DNA of 64,000 nucleotides, from positions 11,177,608 to 11,241,607 of the forward strand of contig NC_064549.1 in NCBI RefSeq assembly GCF_023856365.1, read 5' to 3'. The position numbers were made by a program, and so were the translations under genes. Positions 48,985 to 64,000 of this stretch are shown here, piece by piece. Origin of the DNA: Brienomyrus brachyistius. Its lineage: Eukaryota; Chordata; Actinopteri; Osteoglossiformes; Mormyridae. The notes beneath the pieces are model-generated. The model made no database searches. It saw only the letters and a program-made list of their open reading frames with translations, and was not told the DNA's origin. Every line of letters begins with the position of its first letter. Position 1 is the stretch's first letter.

Positions 48985-49540
48985 TGGGCAGCATGATGAC
49001 TCAGTGGTTTGTATTGTTGCTTCATATCTCCAGGGGTGGGGTGGGAGTTTGAATCCCCTCTCTGCGGCGGGGTGGGGGTTTGAATCTCCCTTCTGCAGTG
49101 GGATGGGGGTTTGAATCTTCCCTCAGCCATGGGTTGAGAGTTTGAATCTCCCTCCACACTGTGGTGTGACTTTGAATCCCCTTGCATGCTGTGGTGTGAG
49201 TTTCACTCCCCCTTCACTGTGTGATGTGAGTTTTAATCCACCTCCATGGTGAGGTATGAGTTTGAATCCACCTCCATGGTGTTTTGTGAGTTTGAATCCA
49301 CCTCCATGGTGGGGTGTGAGTTTGAATCCACCTCCGTATGTGACATTTGCATGTCCTCCCCATGTCACATGATTCAGTTTCAGTTAGGACAACTGGGGTC
49401 CCTAAATAGCATGTGTGAGTGTTTGCGTCTGTGCGCCCTGAGAAGCACTGGCATCCTGCCCAGAGTGTATCTTAGCCTTATCCTGCCTGGCATCAGCTCC
49501 TAAGGCCCTGCCTGGGATTAGTGGATGGGATAAGAAGATG
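48985..49540 (+). mobile_element. SINE whose B-box region has become a tandem array
   Basis: The element begins GGGCAGCATGATGACTCAGT and ends with the usual GCACTGGCATCCTGCCCAGA tail near 49530. Between 49037 and 49340 the segment around GAGTTTGAATCTCCC, which in normal copies occurs once as the pol III B box, is repeated about ten times at roughly 30-bp spacing with divergence. Confidence 0.7.
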
Positions 49541-49627
49541 GATTGAGGATCCGAGCTCAGAGTGACCCTGGATAAGTGGTTATGAAAAATGGAACAGAGG
49601 GGATCTCCCTATAGCAGCTCTGTCAAA

Positions 49628-49990
49628 CTCCATGGAGGATTGCCCATAGCCTGTGTGTGTTCATGTGCCCACACTCCATGGAGGACTGCCCATAGCCTGT
49701 GTGTGCATGTGCCCACACTCCATGGAGGATTGCCCATAGCCTGTGTGTGTGCATGTGCCCACACTCCATGGAGGATTGCCTAGAGCCTGTGTGTGTGCAT
49801 GTGCCCACACTCCATGGAGGATTGCCCATAGCCTGTGTGTGTGCATGTGCCCACACTCCATGGAGGATTGCCCATAGCCTGTGTGTGTGCATGTGCCCAC
49901 ACTCCATGGAGGATTGCCCATAGCCTGTGTGTGTGCATGTGCCCACACTCCATGGAGGATTGCCCATAGCCTGTGTGTGTTCATGTGCCC
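49628..49990. repeat. Minisatellite, 46-bp unit, about eight copies
   Basis: The unit ACTCCATGGAGGATTGCCCA plus TAGCCTGTGTGTGTGCATGT plus GCCCAC is repeated about eight times with very few differences. Sequence on the right (GTGCCCTGTGATGCATTAGC, then CCAGTGTGTACCCTG) looks like the 3' part of a SINE, so this is probably another internal SINE expansion. Since 46 is not a multiple of three, open frames through it reflect the lack of stops in the unit, not coding. Confidence 0.85.
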
Positions 49991-51954
49991 TGTGATGCAT
50001 TAGCATCTTAGCCAGTGTGTACCCTGTGTTCTGTGCTGCTTGAGATAAACCTCAAGACCCTCTGTGACTGGTCCAGGGCTGGAGGATCCTATTGAAATAA
50101 ATGAACTTTAAAAAACCGCATTAAACAAATACCTGATTATTAATTACCTCAGTCCTAACTACCTTCCCCCCGATTACTCAGCCGCCTGCTGTATCACGGT
50201 GGATTTTTTTCTCCCAAGCAACTTCTTTTTTCTGACCCAGTTTGCAACTGAACTGTATTGCTACTGTACAGGCTAAGCAGCACAAGTATGAATCATTCAA
50301 ATATATGAACTATTCTTAGATAAATAGACATTGGTATCAGAAGTGTAGAAGTTCTGGAGTTATGAAGAACAGGGGTTTGTGTGCCTACCTCACGTCTGTC
50401 ACTGAGCAATGGACATATTTTTCCAAGGTTCTAAACATTGCAGCAAACCAGGAGGAAAACATCAAAATAAAATGTCTTTCTGTACTTTAATTTCTCGATT
50501 AAGATGTTCCCATTTAGAAATTAATGCTGCTGCCTTCCAGCCCCCCGACTAAATTTCGTGTTTACATGCATTTTCAGTAGCAGCATGACTCCAGTTTCCC
50601 CCTCGGAAGTGCCAGATGTTTACTGAGTCTGCATACTGCTGCTTTCTTCAAATAGAAAAAAAAATCCTAGGAAATTTTCCGCAATGTGATTCAAGGTCAT
50701 GTCAGTAATGCCTGAGTGGCTCAAATTAAGCACGTCGTACCTCAGCTCAGTCTCAGCAGTTTGGAGACGACAAAAAAGAAACAAGTTCTGATGATCCGAA
50801 CAGCAAAAGAATAAAAAGAACTGCTTGCTAAGCAATTTCTAAAGTGTGTCTGTGTGTGTGTGTGTGTTATTTTTTATTGCATCCCCATTAGCCTAAAAAT
50901 GAATCATTTTACATTCATATATGTTCAAAATTCCAACTGATGTTCAAAAAAAAAAAAAAAAGGATTCTCTTTAGATCCTATAACCGAATATTTCCTAGCT
51001 GGCATGAAGATATTTCTGGGCCACTTGCTAATTATAGGCCAACAGCAAGATATTTTACTTGTAAAATACAGGTCAAATACATCATCGGCACAGAGGCACC
51101 AGAGGAAGGGACAGAGAACACACAGACTTTGAAATAAGTTCCACGTGCAGTATGTACAGAAGGGCAAAGGCGTGCATGCTGCAGCGCATTAGCGTTAGCT
51201 TGGCTATGCTAGGCTAAAGCTCCGGCCAGAGAGAACTGCGTTTATCGCCCGACTCTGACGCAGTCGTTGACTGAAATGCCAGTAGATTAAAAAGATTTAA
51301 GACGATCGTGATGTACAAAAAAAACTAAACTTAAAGAACAAAGATGATATGTAGAGTGTTTGCACCACATTAAAGTTACATTAGCCGAACAGCTTGGTAG
51401 CACCCTTGGGGCAGAACAGGTCGTGTTAACAGAAGGAACATCCAAAACTGCTCTTCCAGTTCCAACAACAACACAAAGAAGAAAAAGACACCAAAGTAAG
51501 GATAGTGAGTCTTTTAGGGCTTTATGTCTTCTACCTGCACACAAACATTAGTTATGCTATTTCTGAGGCTGTAACCGACAGTTTGGTCCTATCCCAGCTA
51601 TACAGCATAGATAAAGGCATTGACATAAACATTTTATTCTGGAACTATAAGATTGCTTTTGAAGGTTCCTAAGATCAATACCAGCCCTGGGTATTACTTT
51701 TGCTAGTTTAAAAGACTAAAATAGAACTTCATTGCTCGAAAGGGAATTCAATCAAGCTTCCACATCCATGAGTCTGCTGGATTATGCAAATTAGGAAATT
51801 TACCAGTTATGAGCATCTTATCCTGCCAAAAAATGCGCTGTTATGAAAACATAGAACCGACTCCTAATCGTTGTTATGCAGTGGGCCCCAGTCCTTGAGG
51901 TCTTAGACGCCTGTCTGACTGTGACCCAGGACCTGTGTTTGTGAGCTGGGGCGG

Positions 51955-52175
51955 GACTTTCACGGGTCTGCCAGCTGTACCTTTAGCTGTAGGTATTGGT
52001 ATCTTTTAAGATACCGAAATGGACTCTGAGAAAGATTTCTGTACCATTAATGCTGTTTATACCTTCGGGATCTTCATCAGAGTCCATGTCTGTACCTTTA
52101 AAGTTACACTTACAAGGACACAGCCCCCAGTGATAAGCAAAGGTACACATTTTTACCCCTTTTTCTGAGAGTGTA
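51955..52175. mobile_element. MITE-like dispersed element
   Basis: AGCTGTACCTTTAGCTGTAG, ATCTTTTAAGATACC and TTTTTCTGAGAGTGTA resemble a common fish non-autonomous DNA element with GTACCTTT motifs. It has a partial inverted structure (ATGGACTCTGAGAAAG and CATCAGAGTCCATG). Confidence 0.4.
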
Positions 52176-53195
52176 GAGATTGTGGACCCAATGAAGAGAT
52201 ATGATATTGGGCCCAGACCAATTTAATTATATTCTAAATTTCTTAGAACCTTTGTCATTCAGGAGCCCATGGAATTATCCTAACTCCCCCCCCCCCCCCC
52301 CTTGCAGCACCCCTGGTCAAGAGATGCTGCAGCTGGGGTTGAATTGGAATACTTATGTCTAATATCTAATCAGGGTCAAAGTCAGCACTAACCCCAGCCC
52401 ATTTAATATGATAATAGTACAAATTATCAATGCACAGCACCTGCATGCCAATCCTGTCCTTTAGCTCTACAGTCGCAAAACATTTTTGGTACTTGAAGTT
52501 ATTTATACTTATTGGTAAGATGACTATACTGAACAGGTCACAGAAAGATGTGCTCTCCACAGAAGACGAGATACAATGTCAGGTATTGTATCAAATAACA
52601 TGCCATCAGCTAATACTTGTACACGCCTTGACATGGTACATGTATCTAGTTTTTTCATTCATCCGTCTGCATTCATACTCGTAATTTTGTGAATGTGCTA
52701 GTTTATCTTTTTCACACAGAAAAGGGTCCGGCCCTTAATTCTACTGACCTGCAAATATAATATTTAATATTTGATTTCGCTTCCAAATGCCATTTTAAAT
52801 GCATCATTTGAAAGCTTTAAATATCGCACAACAGAATTGCTTATTGGACGATGTGGTTGTTTTCCACGGTTCACTGTTCCTGTCATCATTTAATCACCTT
52901 TTTTTGTAACAGGAATAGCGTGTTATAACTTGTCCTAATTTCTAACAGATGTTACCCCTGCAATTCCAGTTTTCCTGTTGTGATTGGGCATCTGGTGTCG
53001 CAACACCTTCCTCAAAGATACACCATTCAGTCTGATTTATTAAACGGTGAATCTATCTGTAACAAGAGGTACATTACAAATGTGACATTCAGGCGACACT
53101 CTGGGTCAGGAAGTGATTGCTTTCAGAGCTGTAGCAGTTGCCATTATAAATGACACCCATGTCCTTTATCTCTAAGCTCCTGTGCCAATAACATT

Positions 53196-53520
53196 TCCAT
53201 CCATCCATCCATCCATCCATCCATCCATCCATCCATCCATCTTCCAACCACACCTCTTTGTCAGGGATGGGGAGGGGGGAACCTGGAGCCTATCACAGGC
53301 AACACAGGGCACAAGGCTGGGGTACACCGTGATTGGGATGCCAGTCCAGCACTGGGCACATACACTTATCACACACTATGGGCGATACACAGACGTGATT
53401 TACCATAATCGCATAGCATCTAGAGTGTAGCGGAGAACCAAAGTATCTGAAGGAAACCCATTTTAAATGGGGGGGGGGGGGGGGGGGGCATGCAAACTCC
53501 ACACACACGACAGAGGTGAG
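53196..53520 (-). mobile_element. SINE relic, minus orientation, with CATC tail
   Basis: A CATC tetranucleotide run (53197-53241) is followed by CACAGGCAACACAGGGCACA and ends near ATGCAAACTCCACACAC, as in the main SINE read in reverse. A G20 run interrupts it at 53469-53488. Confidence 0.55.
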
Positions 53521-54312
53521 ACCCATAAAACACGCATTTTTGATATATTTTTTCGCCCAGTAGCGTCGGCCAATCATTTAGTTAGGAGTTCCGTTATAAA
53601 GACTGGGTTATAAAATATGATGGCAGAGACAGTCTTCATTTACAAGAACACAGAACGGCACCAGGCTTCTACATTTTTTGTGGTGTTTCTAGTCTGGGAC
53701 CAATATAGCGTCTTACTCAGAAAAGCATGGAAGCAACAGTCATTTGTGGCGGGGGGGGGGGGGGCAATAGGAGGCCATCTTATCAAAAATTTATAAACTA
53801 AATACATAATAGCCTTATGAGGTGAGGGTCTGCAAAGGTCGTTTGATTGTGACAAATTACTGTTTGGCTGGGACAACTCATCACAAAAAAAACCAAACTG
53901 AACTTTTTTTAATGTTACATGATAAAATCATCGCATGGTCAAGTGGCCGTGATTATCCTAGGTAATAAACTGCTTTAATTCCAGGTACAGGCTCTGCATT
54001 CGGTTTTGTATATTAAGACACATTTTAAAAAAACAAGTACAAACAGGGCCTGTATGTTCTGGTTCCTTTTATTCCAAGAAGCACAACCCAAAGCTGTGAT
54101 TTTCATAGATTCGGCCATAAATTTCAGTTTCTTTTTGTCCTCCACTCCACGGAGCCAATTTAATTTTCAAATACAGCTGACCTGGGGGAGAGGGGGGGCG
54201 AGAGAGAGAGAGAGCATCTGACTAAGCATTTAACCTTGAAAAATCTGCAAACGACTTCAAGGTGGTTAAACAGACTCCCACCACAGGCACTTCCTTGTTT
54301 TGGGAACTTTAT

Positions 54313-54385
54313 AGGAAGTGGTCGGGTGCTTTTGGGTTACTCACCGGATCACGGGAGGGAAAAGACCCCTGGAGCAACTATAAAT
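54313..54385 (+). promoter_or_regulatory. mmp13: PEA3/ETS - AP-1 - TATA promoter module of the MMP13-like gene
   Basis: Three elements lie in order upstream of the gene: AGGAAGT (54313-54319, ETS/PEA3), TTACTCA (54337-54343, AP-1 TGAGTAA on the opposite strand) and TATAAAT (54379-54385). The TATA box is 48 bp upstream of the ATG at 54433, so the mRNA probably starts near 54410 with a very short leader. Collagenase promoters in mammals use the same ETS/AP-1/TATA arrangement. Function is inferred from that. Confidence 0.6.
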
Positions 54386-54432
54386 ATTGTTCAAGGCGTT
54401 CAAGGCTCACGACAGCGATCTTCGCAGATAAC

Positions 54433-59548
<5,116 letters not shown>

Positions 59549-59948
59549 AGCGCACTAAGCTCTACAGTACATGAGAATATTTCCTTCCAGTAAAATCTGC
59601 TTTTTCATCGCTGGTAGATTTTGAAAATGTGTGAACGGAAATCCTTAATTTACCTTTAATTTATTTATCACGTTAACAAGGAATGGTTGTATGAATTTGC
59701 TTTTTTACTTCATTTAAATGAAGATCATATATATAAAATTGTAAAATATGGTAAACAACTCGAGTTTGGTGGATCCTTATGCCATACACCCTACAGGGAC
59801 ATCACACATCCTTCATGCTTGAAGATAAGTGTTAGGACTGTAACAGTGTGTTTTTTAACTTTAAAGCAAAATCCTGCATGCTGAAGCAACAGTTCAAAAT
59901 GTAGCGTGCTGCGTATCTTCAGTATCACCCATACAACAGCAAAATTTA

Positions 59949-59954
59949 AATAAA
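59949..59954 (+). terminator. Candidate polyadenylation signal of the MMP13-like gene
   Basis: AATAAA 401 bp after the stop codon is the first canonical hexamer I noticed downstream of the gene. Weak evidence on its own. Confidence 0.35.
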
Positions 59955-60439
59955 TGACGAAAGAAAGCATCATGCGGAATTTAATTTTAAAAATCTTTCT
60001 CTGTTAATATTGTTAATAGTAAAAGGCTTTGTACTATACTGTACATTTAATTTAAAATTAAAACCAATGAAAACGACTGTTTTAGTTTTCTGTCATGATA
60101 TTGTCAGTTTCCATTGGTTATATGTATGAGAATGTATCGGAGCTTAACCGATGTAGAAGAGAACTCTAGAAAAAGCACAACGATTCTTTGTTTCTGAAGG
60201 TAATAAATCGAGAACGGAGATAAAGGGAGACTGGAAAGAAGGGATTGTCCTACAGCTGCATTGGAGACTGTACTGGCTACTCTCACCTGTCGCTTATGCG
60301 CCCCTAGTGCATAAACAAAGTACTGCAAATATATAAATATGTCACATGTCTGCCTTAGAAGCTGCCAGGGGAGCGTGACATGCAACCTAAGCAAGCTGAT
60401 ACCTGCACTATCCCACCAAAACGCCGGAGATATGTGATA

Positions 60440-60725
60440 TGCACACACACCTGCACTCATATCTCTGTGGGGACAATCCATTCATTTCTATGGGCAAAAC
60501 CATAATCCCAACAATGACGACCTTAACCAGAAGCAACCAAAACAAAATACAAGACATTTTTAGTGTTTTCATCACAGTCACATATTTTTGTGAAGTTGAG
60601 TTTCCTCTCGCTGGGACCGAAAAAATGTTCCCCACAATGTCAAAATAACAGGATTGTATCACATTATGAGGATATTTGGTCCCCACAATGTAATATATAT
60701 GTATCCCACACATATACACACGCAT
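60440..60725. repeat. Dispersed element (TGTGGGGAC family), longest copy
   Basis: It begins near CTCTGTGGGGACAATCCATT and ends near TTTGGTCCCCACAATGTAAT, so the ends are partly inverted (TGTGGGGAC and GTCCCCACA). Shorter relatives lie at 4836-4920 and 47160-47345. Confidence 0.6.
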
Positions 60726-61105
60726 TTTCAGCTGAATTTAGACTAGACCGGTACGAAACTAGTTTACCATCAATGATCAGAAAGTCATTTATGATACTCA
60801 GAAGTAATTAAAGCAGAAGGCAGATACAGAGCAGCCCCTAGGCAAGAGTGAAACAAGAGGCTGCTTAGGGCCAAGTGGCCACCAGGTGGCCCCCCACCAA
60901 AAGAGCCTGTCAGAATGGGAAGGAAATGGACAAATAACAAGTAGGTTAATCAAAATTTTCTTAGGGCCTAAAAGTGGTTGTGAGTTACCTTTTCTATTGG
61001 GGTCATTTTCTAAAATCAGTGGTCTATTCATTGTTGGTTAGTGTCTCACTTTTTGTTCGCTAACGTTTGCTTGGCCCTCTGTTTTCTGCCCATTTCGATA
61101 GTAGA

Positions 61106-61387
61106 AGTGGAGACAGGGACGAATTATGGGTTGTGTGGGCACCACCACCACCACAACCACCACAATTCAAGGGCCCTTGGCAGCCAAACGCCCTCCCTAT
61201 AGGGTCAGGGGCCCTTGTAGGCAGAGGATCAAAGAATGTAGGCCCTCTAAAATAGACAAACGAAAATACATTGTTGATAAGCGTTGCAAATTGTTTTGGG
61301 CTAGGGGCCCCACGGGCCCCCTGCACCCCAAGGGCCCCTGGGCAGCGGCCCCGCTGGCCCGGTCCGTAATCCGTCCCTGAGTGGAGA
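61106..61387. mobile_element. Non-autonomous hAT-like element with 8-bp target duplication
   Basis: The element spans 61114-61379 (266 bp). Its ends, CAGGGACGAATTATGGG and the inverse of CCGTAATCCGTCCCTG, are imperfect inverted repeats. AGTGGAGA flanks it on both sides (61106-61113 and 61380-61387), an 8-bp target-site duplication typical of hAT transposons. The interior is GC-rich with CACCACCAC and GGGGCCC runs and has no transposase. Confidence 0.8.
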
Positions 61388-64000
61388 TGTGGCCTACAGG
61401 AGGGCGTAACTTCCGAGACCATTATCCCCAAACTTCTCACTAGCCAACAGCAACAGACAACTATGTGCCAAATTTGGTGATTCTTTCCTGACGCCCAAAG
61501 AAAACTGCTGGCCAAGAGGCGAAAAAGACCCACAGCCAAGGCAGAAATATCAACAATGAAACAGACTAAGATAGCCTCCACCATGATGGAGGACATCGAG
61601 AAGTAGCAGAGCTAACATGGGGAAGGTCCTTAGCATGGAAATCCCTAGATATTATGAACCTCCTCGAGAAGAAAGACATGCCCACATCGGTCGAGCTTTC
61701 TCTCAACCCAGATGAAGAATTAAGCAAAGTGGGTTATGATATTTTAAGAAGAACTGGGATTTCGTGGAAGAGTGCATTGTTATCTGAACTCCAGTAAAGG
61801 AGTCGTAAATATAGCTAGCTATAATCTCTAAAGAACACATGCGGTATCTGAGTATGTTAAAGACCTCATAGAGGTTCAAATATGCCTCTGTTTGTTTAAT
61901 ACGACAGCAGTGAAATATATTTCATATACCACGTTTACTCATGTAGCATCGCAAAAGACAATGTAGCGTTTTAACGGAAAAGTACTTGTGAGACACCTGG
62001 GCTAAAATTTACTGGGTAACCTGGAGGTATGACCACTCCCCCCCCCTCCCTCCACACAAAGAAGATGCAGCAATAAAAAAAGAAGGTAAGGATCTTAATG
62101 AAAATGTACAACTCTTAATTTTAAAGTGTGGTAGATTTTGTGGAAGCTTTGGCCTCATTCTGTGTCTTTTATAGCGAAGACTAAACTAAAGGGTAATACC
62201 TCACACCAAACACAAGCAGAGGAGGAGGGAGTGTCTGGCAAACAGTCAGGCTGCACCAACAGCTTTAAGAAGTCGCTCAACCATATAAACAAAGCCATCC
62301 AGTATAAACCAAGTGCTGTACTGTATAAACCAAATGCACAGTTTACTTTTAAAATAAACTATTTGTGAAAAACAAAGAATAATAGTGAAATACTAATTTT
62401 GGGGGGAAAAATAGTAGCTAAAAACAACTTTCGGTGAACAAAAACCAAAAAACTAATTTCGTTTAAAAAAAAGTAACAAGCTTGTATTAACCATTATCTT
62501 GAGTCAAATCTTAGTTCAAAGTAACACTGAATAAACCAATCACGCTGATCCATGCTGCAGGCATGTCCAGCCAAGTCTGTGACCTTCGTATATCTTAAAA
62601 ATAGTAAGAAAAAAAATTACTTTTGGTGAAAAATAAATGTACACCCTTTCTGGACATTCCATGATGAGACTTTGGAAAGTGTGGAATTTTTAAATGTGCC
62701 AACTTTTGAATATGAAAACATTTACTTATAATTAATTTTTTTCCCCTGTTCTGTTTTCACATATTATATTTTTCCACATAAAGCACGTCAACATCCTCTC
62801 TCTTTTAAGCATAAATAAATACTGAGAAACTAAAGATGCTGACAGCACAGAGGACAAGCAGAATCCGAAGAAGATACTGTATTCCATGATAAGATAGTAG
62901 TCTTCCAACAGTATTTCACCATTAATGAATTTTAGCACATTGAGCAATCTGATTTCAACATCATCTTTAAGCTTGGCTGGTATTTTTATTTATGATCTGG
63001 TTTGCCCAGTAACTCAAGTGAACTGTACTGATGTTTTTGGGAGCTGTAATATTTTTCCTTGCCAAATGAAACAACATCTAATAAAAAAAAAGTAAATTTG
63101 AAGTTGAAGAGGCAACTTTTTTCTTCTATTGGGGTTATTGTAACGATTGCCACTGTATGTTGAAAGTAGCATTCAAAATTTGAGAACTTCTCACCACATT
63201 TCATGCTTTTGATATCAATGACAGTACGATGTTTTATAAAATGTGGTCTAATTGCTTCCAGGAGAATGGCATCACATTAAACAGTCTTTGCATACTGTTA
63301 CTCAAACACTGGCCCCAGACTGTCCCCAAATGATCCAAACGCAGAGGCACCATGGCTACCTCCATCTTCATCTGCATGACAGGAATGCAGAAATTAACCT
63401 TGCAAAGACAGTACAGCCTTTGGGGGCAGATTCTTCAACCCTGACATCAACTCATATGTGGTCCCTGTACTGCGTAAGTTCTTCTCTTACTCAAGCTGTG
63501 CGTCCAGATTTCTCTCATAACCCTCTCCCTCCAGTCCTCATTACATTTCTGGGGATGTCAGTGTCCATACATTTCCATACAGCAATTCCACAATAAGAAA
63601 CTATTATATAAATCACAGGACAAAACTGAATTTCGAGAAAAATATTATCAGTGATGAAGAAATCACTTCAGAAGACGGAATGAAGAACGAAGGTCTATAT
63701 TTTATTAATCATACTGCCAGATACTAAATTACTGGCAGTTCCTTGCAAATACATTTAATCAACAACAAAATGATTGTTATCCACAAAGGCACGTTCACCC
63801 ATTTAGGAACACAAGATAAGGTCAAAGAATGTGGATTATCGCAGATCTTCATTATCCAGTTATTTTCAGTCATCCAACAAGGGTTTACATTCTGAGTGCT
63901 TGTGTTTTGATTAAAAGCTACATGAATAAAAGCATAATGATAGCAAAAACAAAAATGAACTAATGCTATAGAATCAACTCCAGAATTGGGAAAAAATAAC
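61388..64000. other. Right-end intergenic DNA, no gene recognised
   Basis: AT-rich sequence. Short open frames (for example 63252-63596, 114 codons, and 61661-61795) have no recognisable family and no convincing splice context. Promoter or first exon of a further gene beyond the window cannot be excluded. Confidence 0.4.

Noticed and set aside
49623..50006. 107- and 127-codon frames of HTQAMGNPPWSVGTC-type repeats
   Set aside because: They come from the 46-bp minisatellite, whose unit lacks stops in several frames.
61060..61596. 178-codon minus-strand frame at the right end
   Set aside because: It runs through the hAT-like element and its GC-rich filler; no family similarity.
63252..63596. 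114-codon frame near the right edge
   Set aside because: No recognisable protein family, signal or splice context; composition looks random.

Overview
The window is vertebrate nuclear DNA, almost certainly from a teleost fish. It has long multi-exon genes with GT-AG introns, intron positions shared with human genes, and many tRNA-derived SINEs, small DNA-transposon derivatives and minisatellites of the kind common in ray-finned fishes. The dominant SINE reminds me of families seen in osteoglossomorph genomes, but I hold that only as a weak guess. Nothing bacterial, viral or plasmid-like was seen.

Layout. Bases 1-22261 carry the 5' five-sixths of ATM on the minus strand: 49 coding exons, 2535 codons, from the start ATG at 22256 to the middle of the FAT domain. 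The kinase and FATC domains lie beyond the left edge. Between about 22.3 and 23.5 kb is a compact ATM/NPAT bidirectional promoter. NPAT follows on the plus strand (23480-32034): 17 coding exons giving 1427 residues, the same length I recall for human NPAT. Three matrix metalloproteinase genes then fill the right half: an MMP20-like gene (minus, 33694-38950, 469 aa), a second divergent MMP (minus, 40238-45234, 495 aa) and an MMP13/collagenase-3-like gene (plus, 54433-59548, 465 aa). All three have ten coding exons with the standard order signal peptide, pro-domain with cysteine switch, zinc catalytic domain, hinge and four-bladed hemopexin domain. The last two are head to head across 9.2 kb of repeat-rich intergenic DNA. 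Bases 59.6-64 kb contain only repeats and unannotated sequence.

Function. ATM (DNA-damage kinase) and NPAT (S-phase coactivator of histone genes) share a promoter in other vertebrates, and here the intervening sequence carries ETS, ZNF143-like and E2F-like motifs. The MMPs are secreted zymogens. Two of them show an AP-1 element close to a TATA-like box, the usual design of inducible MMP promoters.

All exon models were made by eye from splice signals, reading frame and similarity to remembered family members. Each CDS sums to a multiple of three with no internal stop in what I translated, which supports the models, but single boundaries may be off. The locus looks like a normal conserved vertebrate region, and I found no convincing evidence of a new biological system. 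The most useful leads are non-canonical GC donors and a stop-free 90-nt intron in ATM, altered activation motifs in two MMPs, and SINEs that have grown minisatellites inside themselves.
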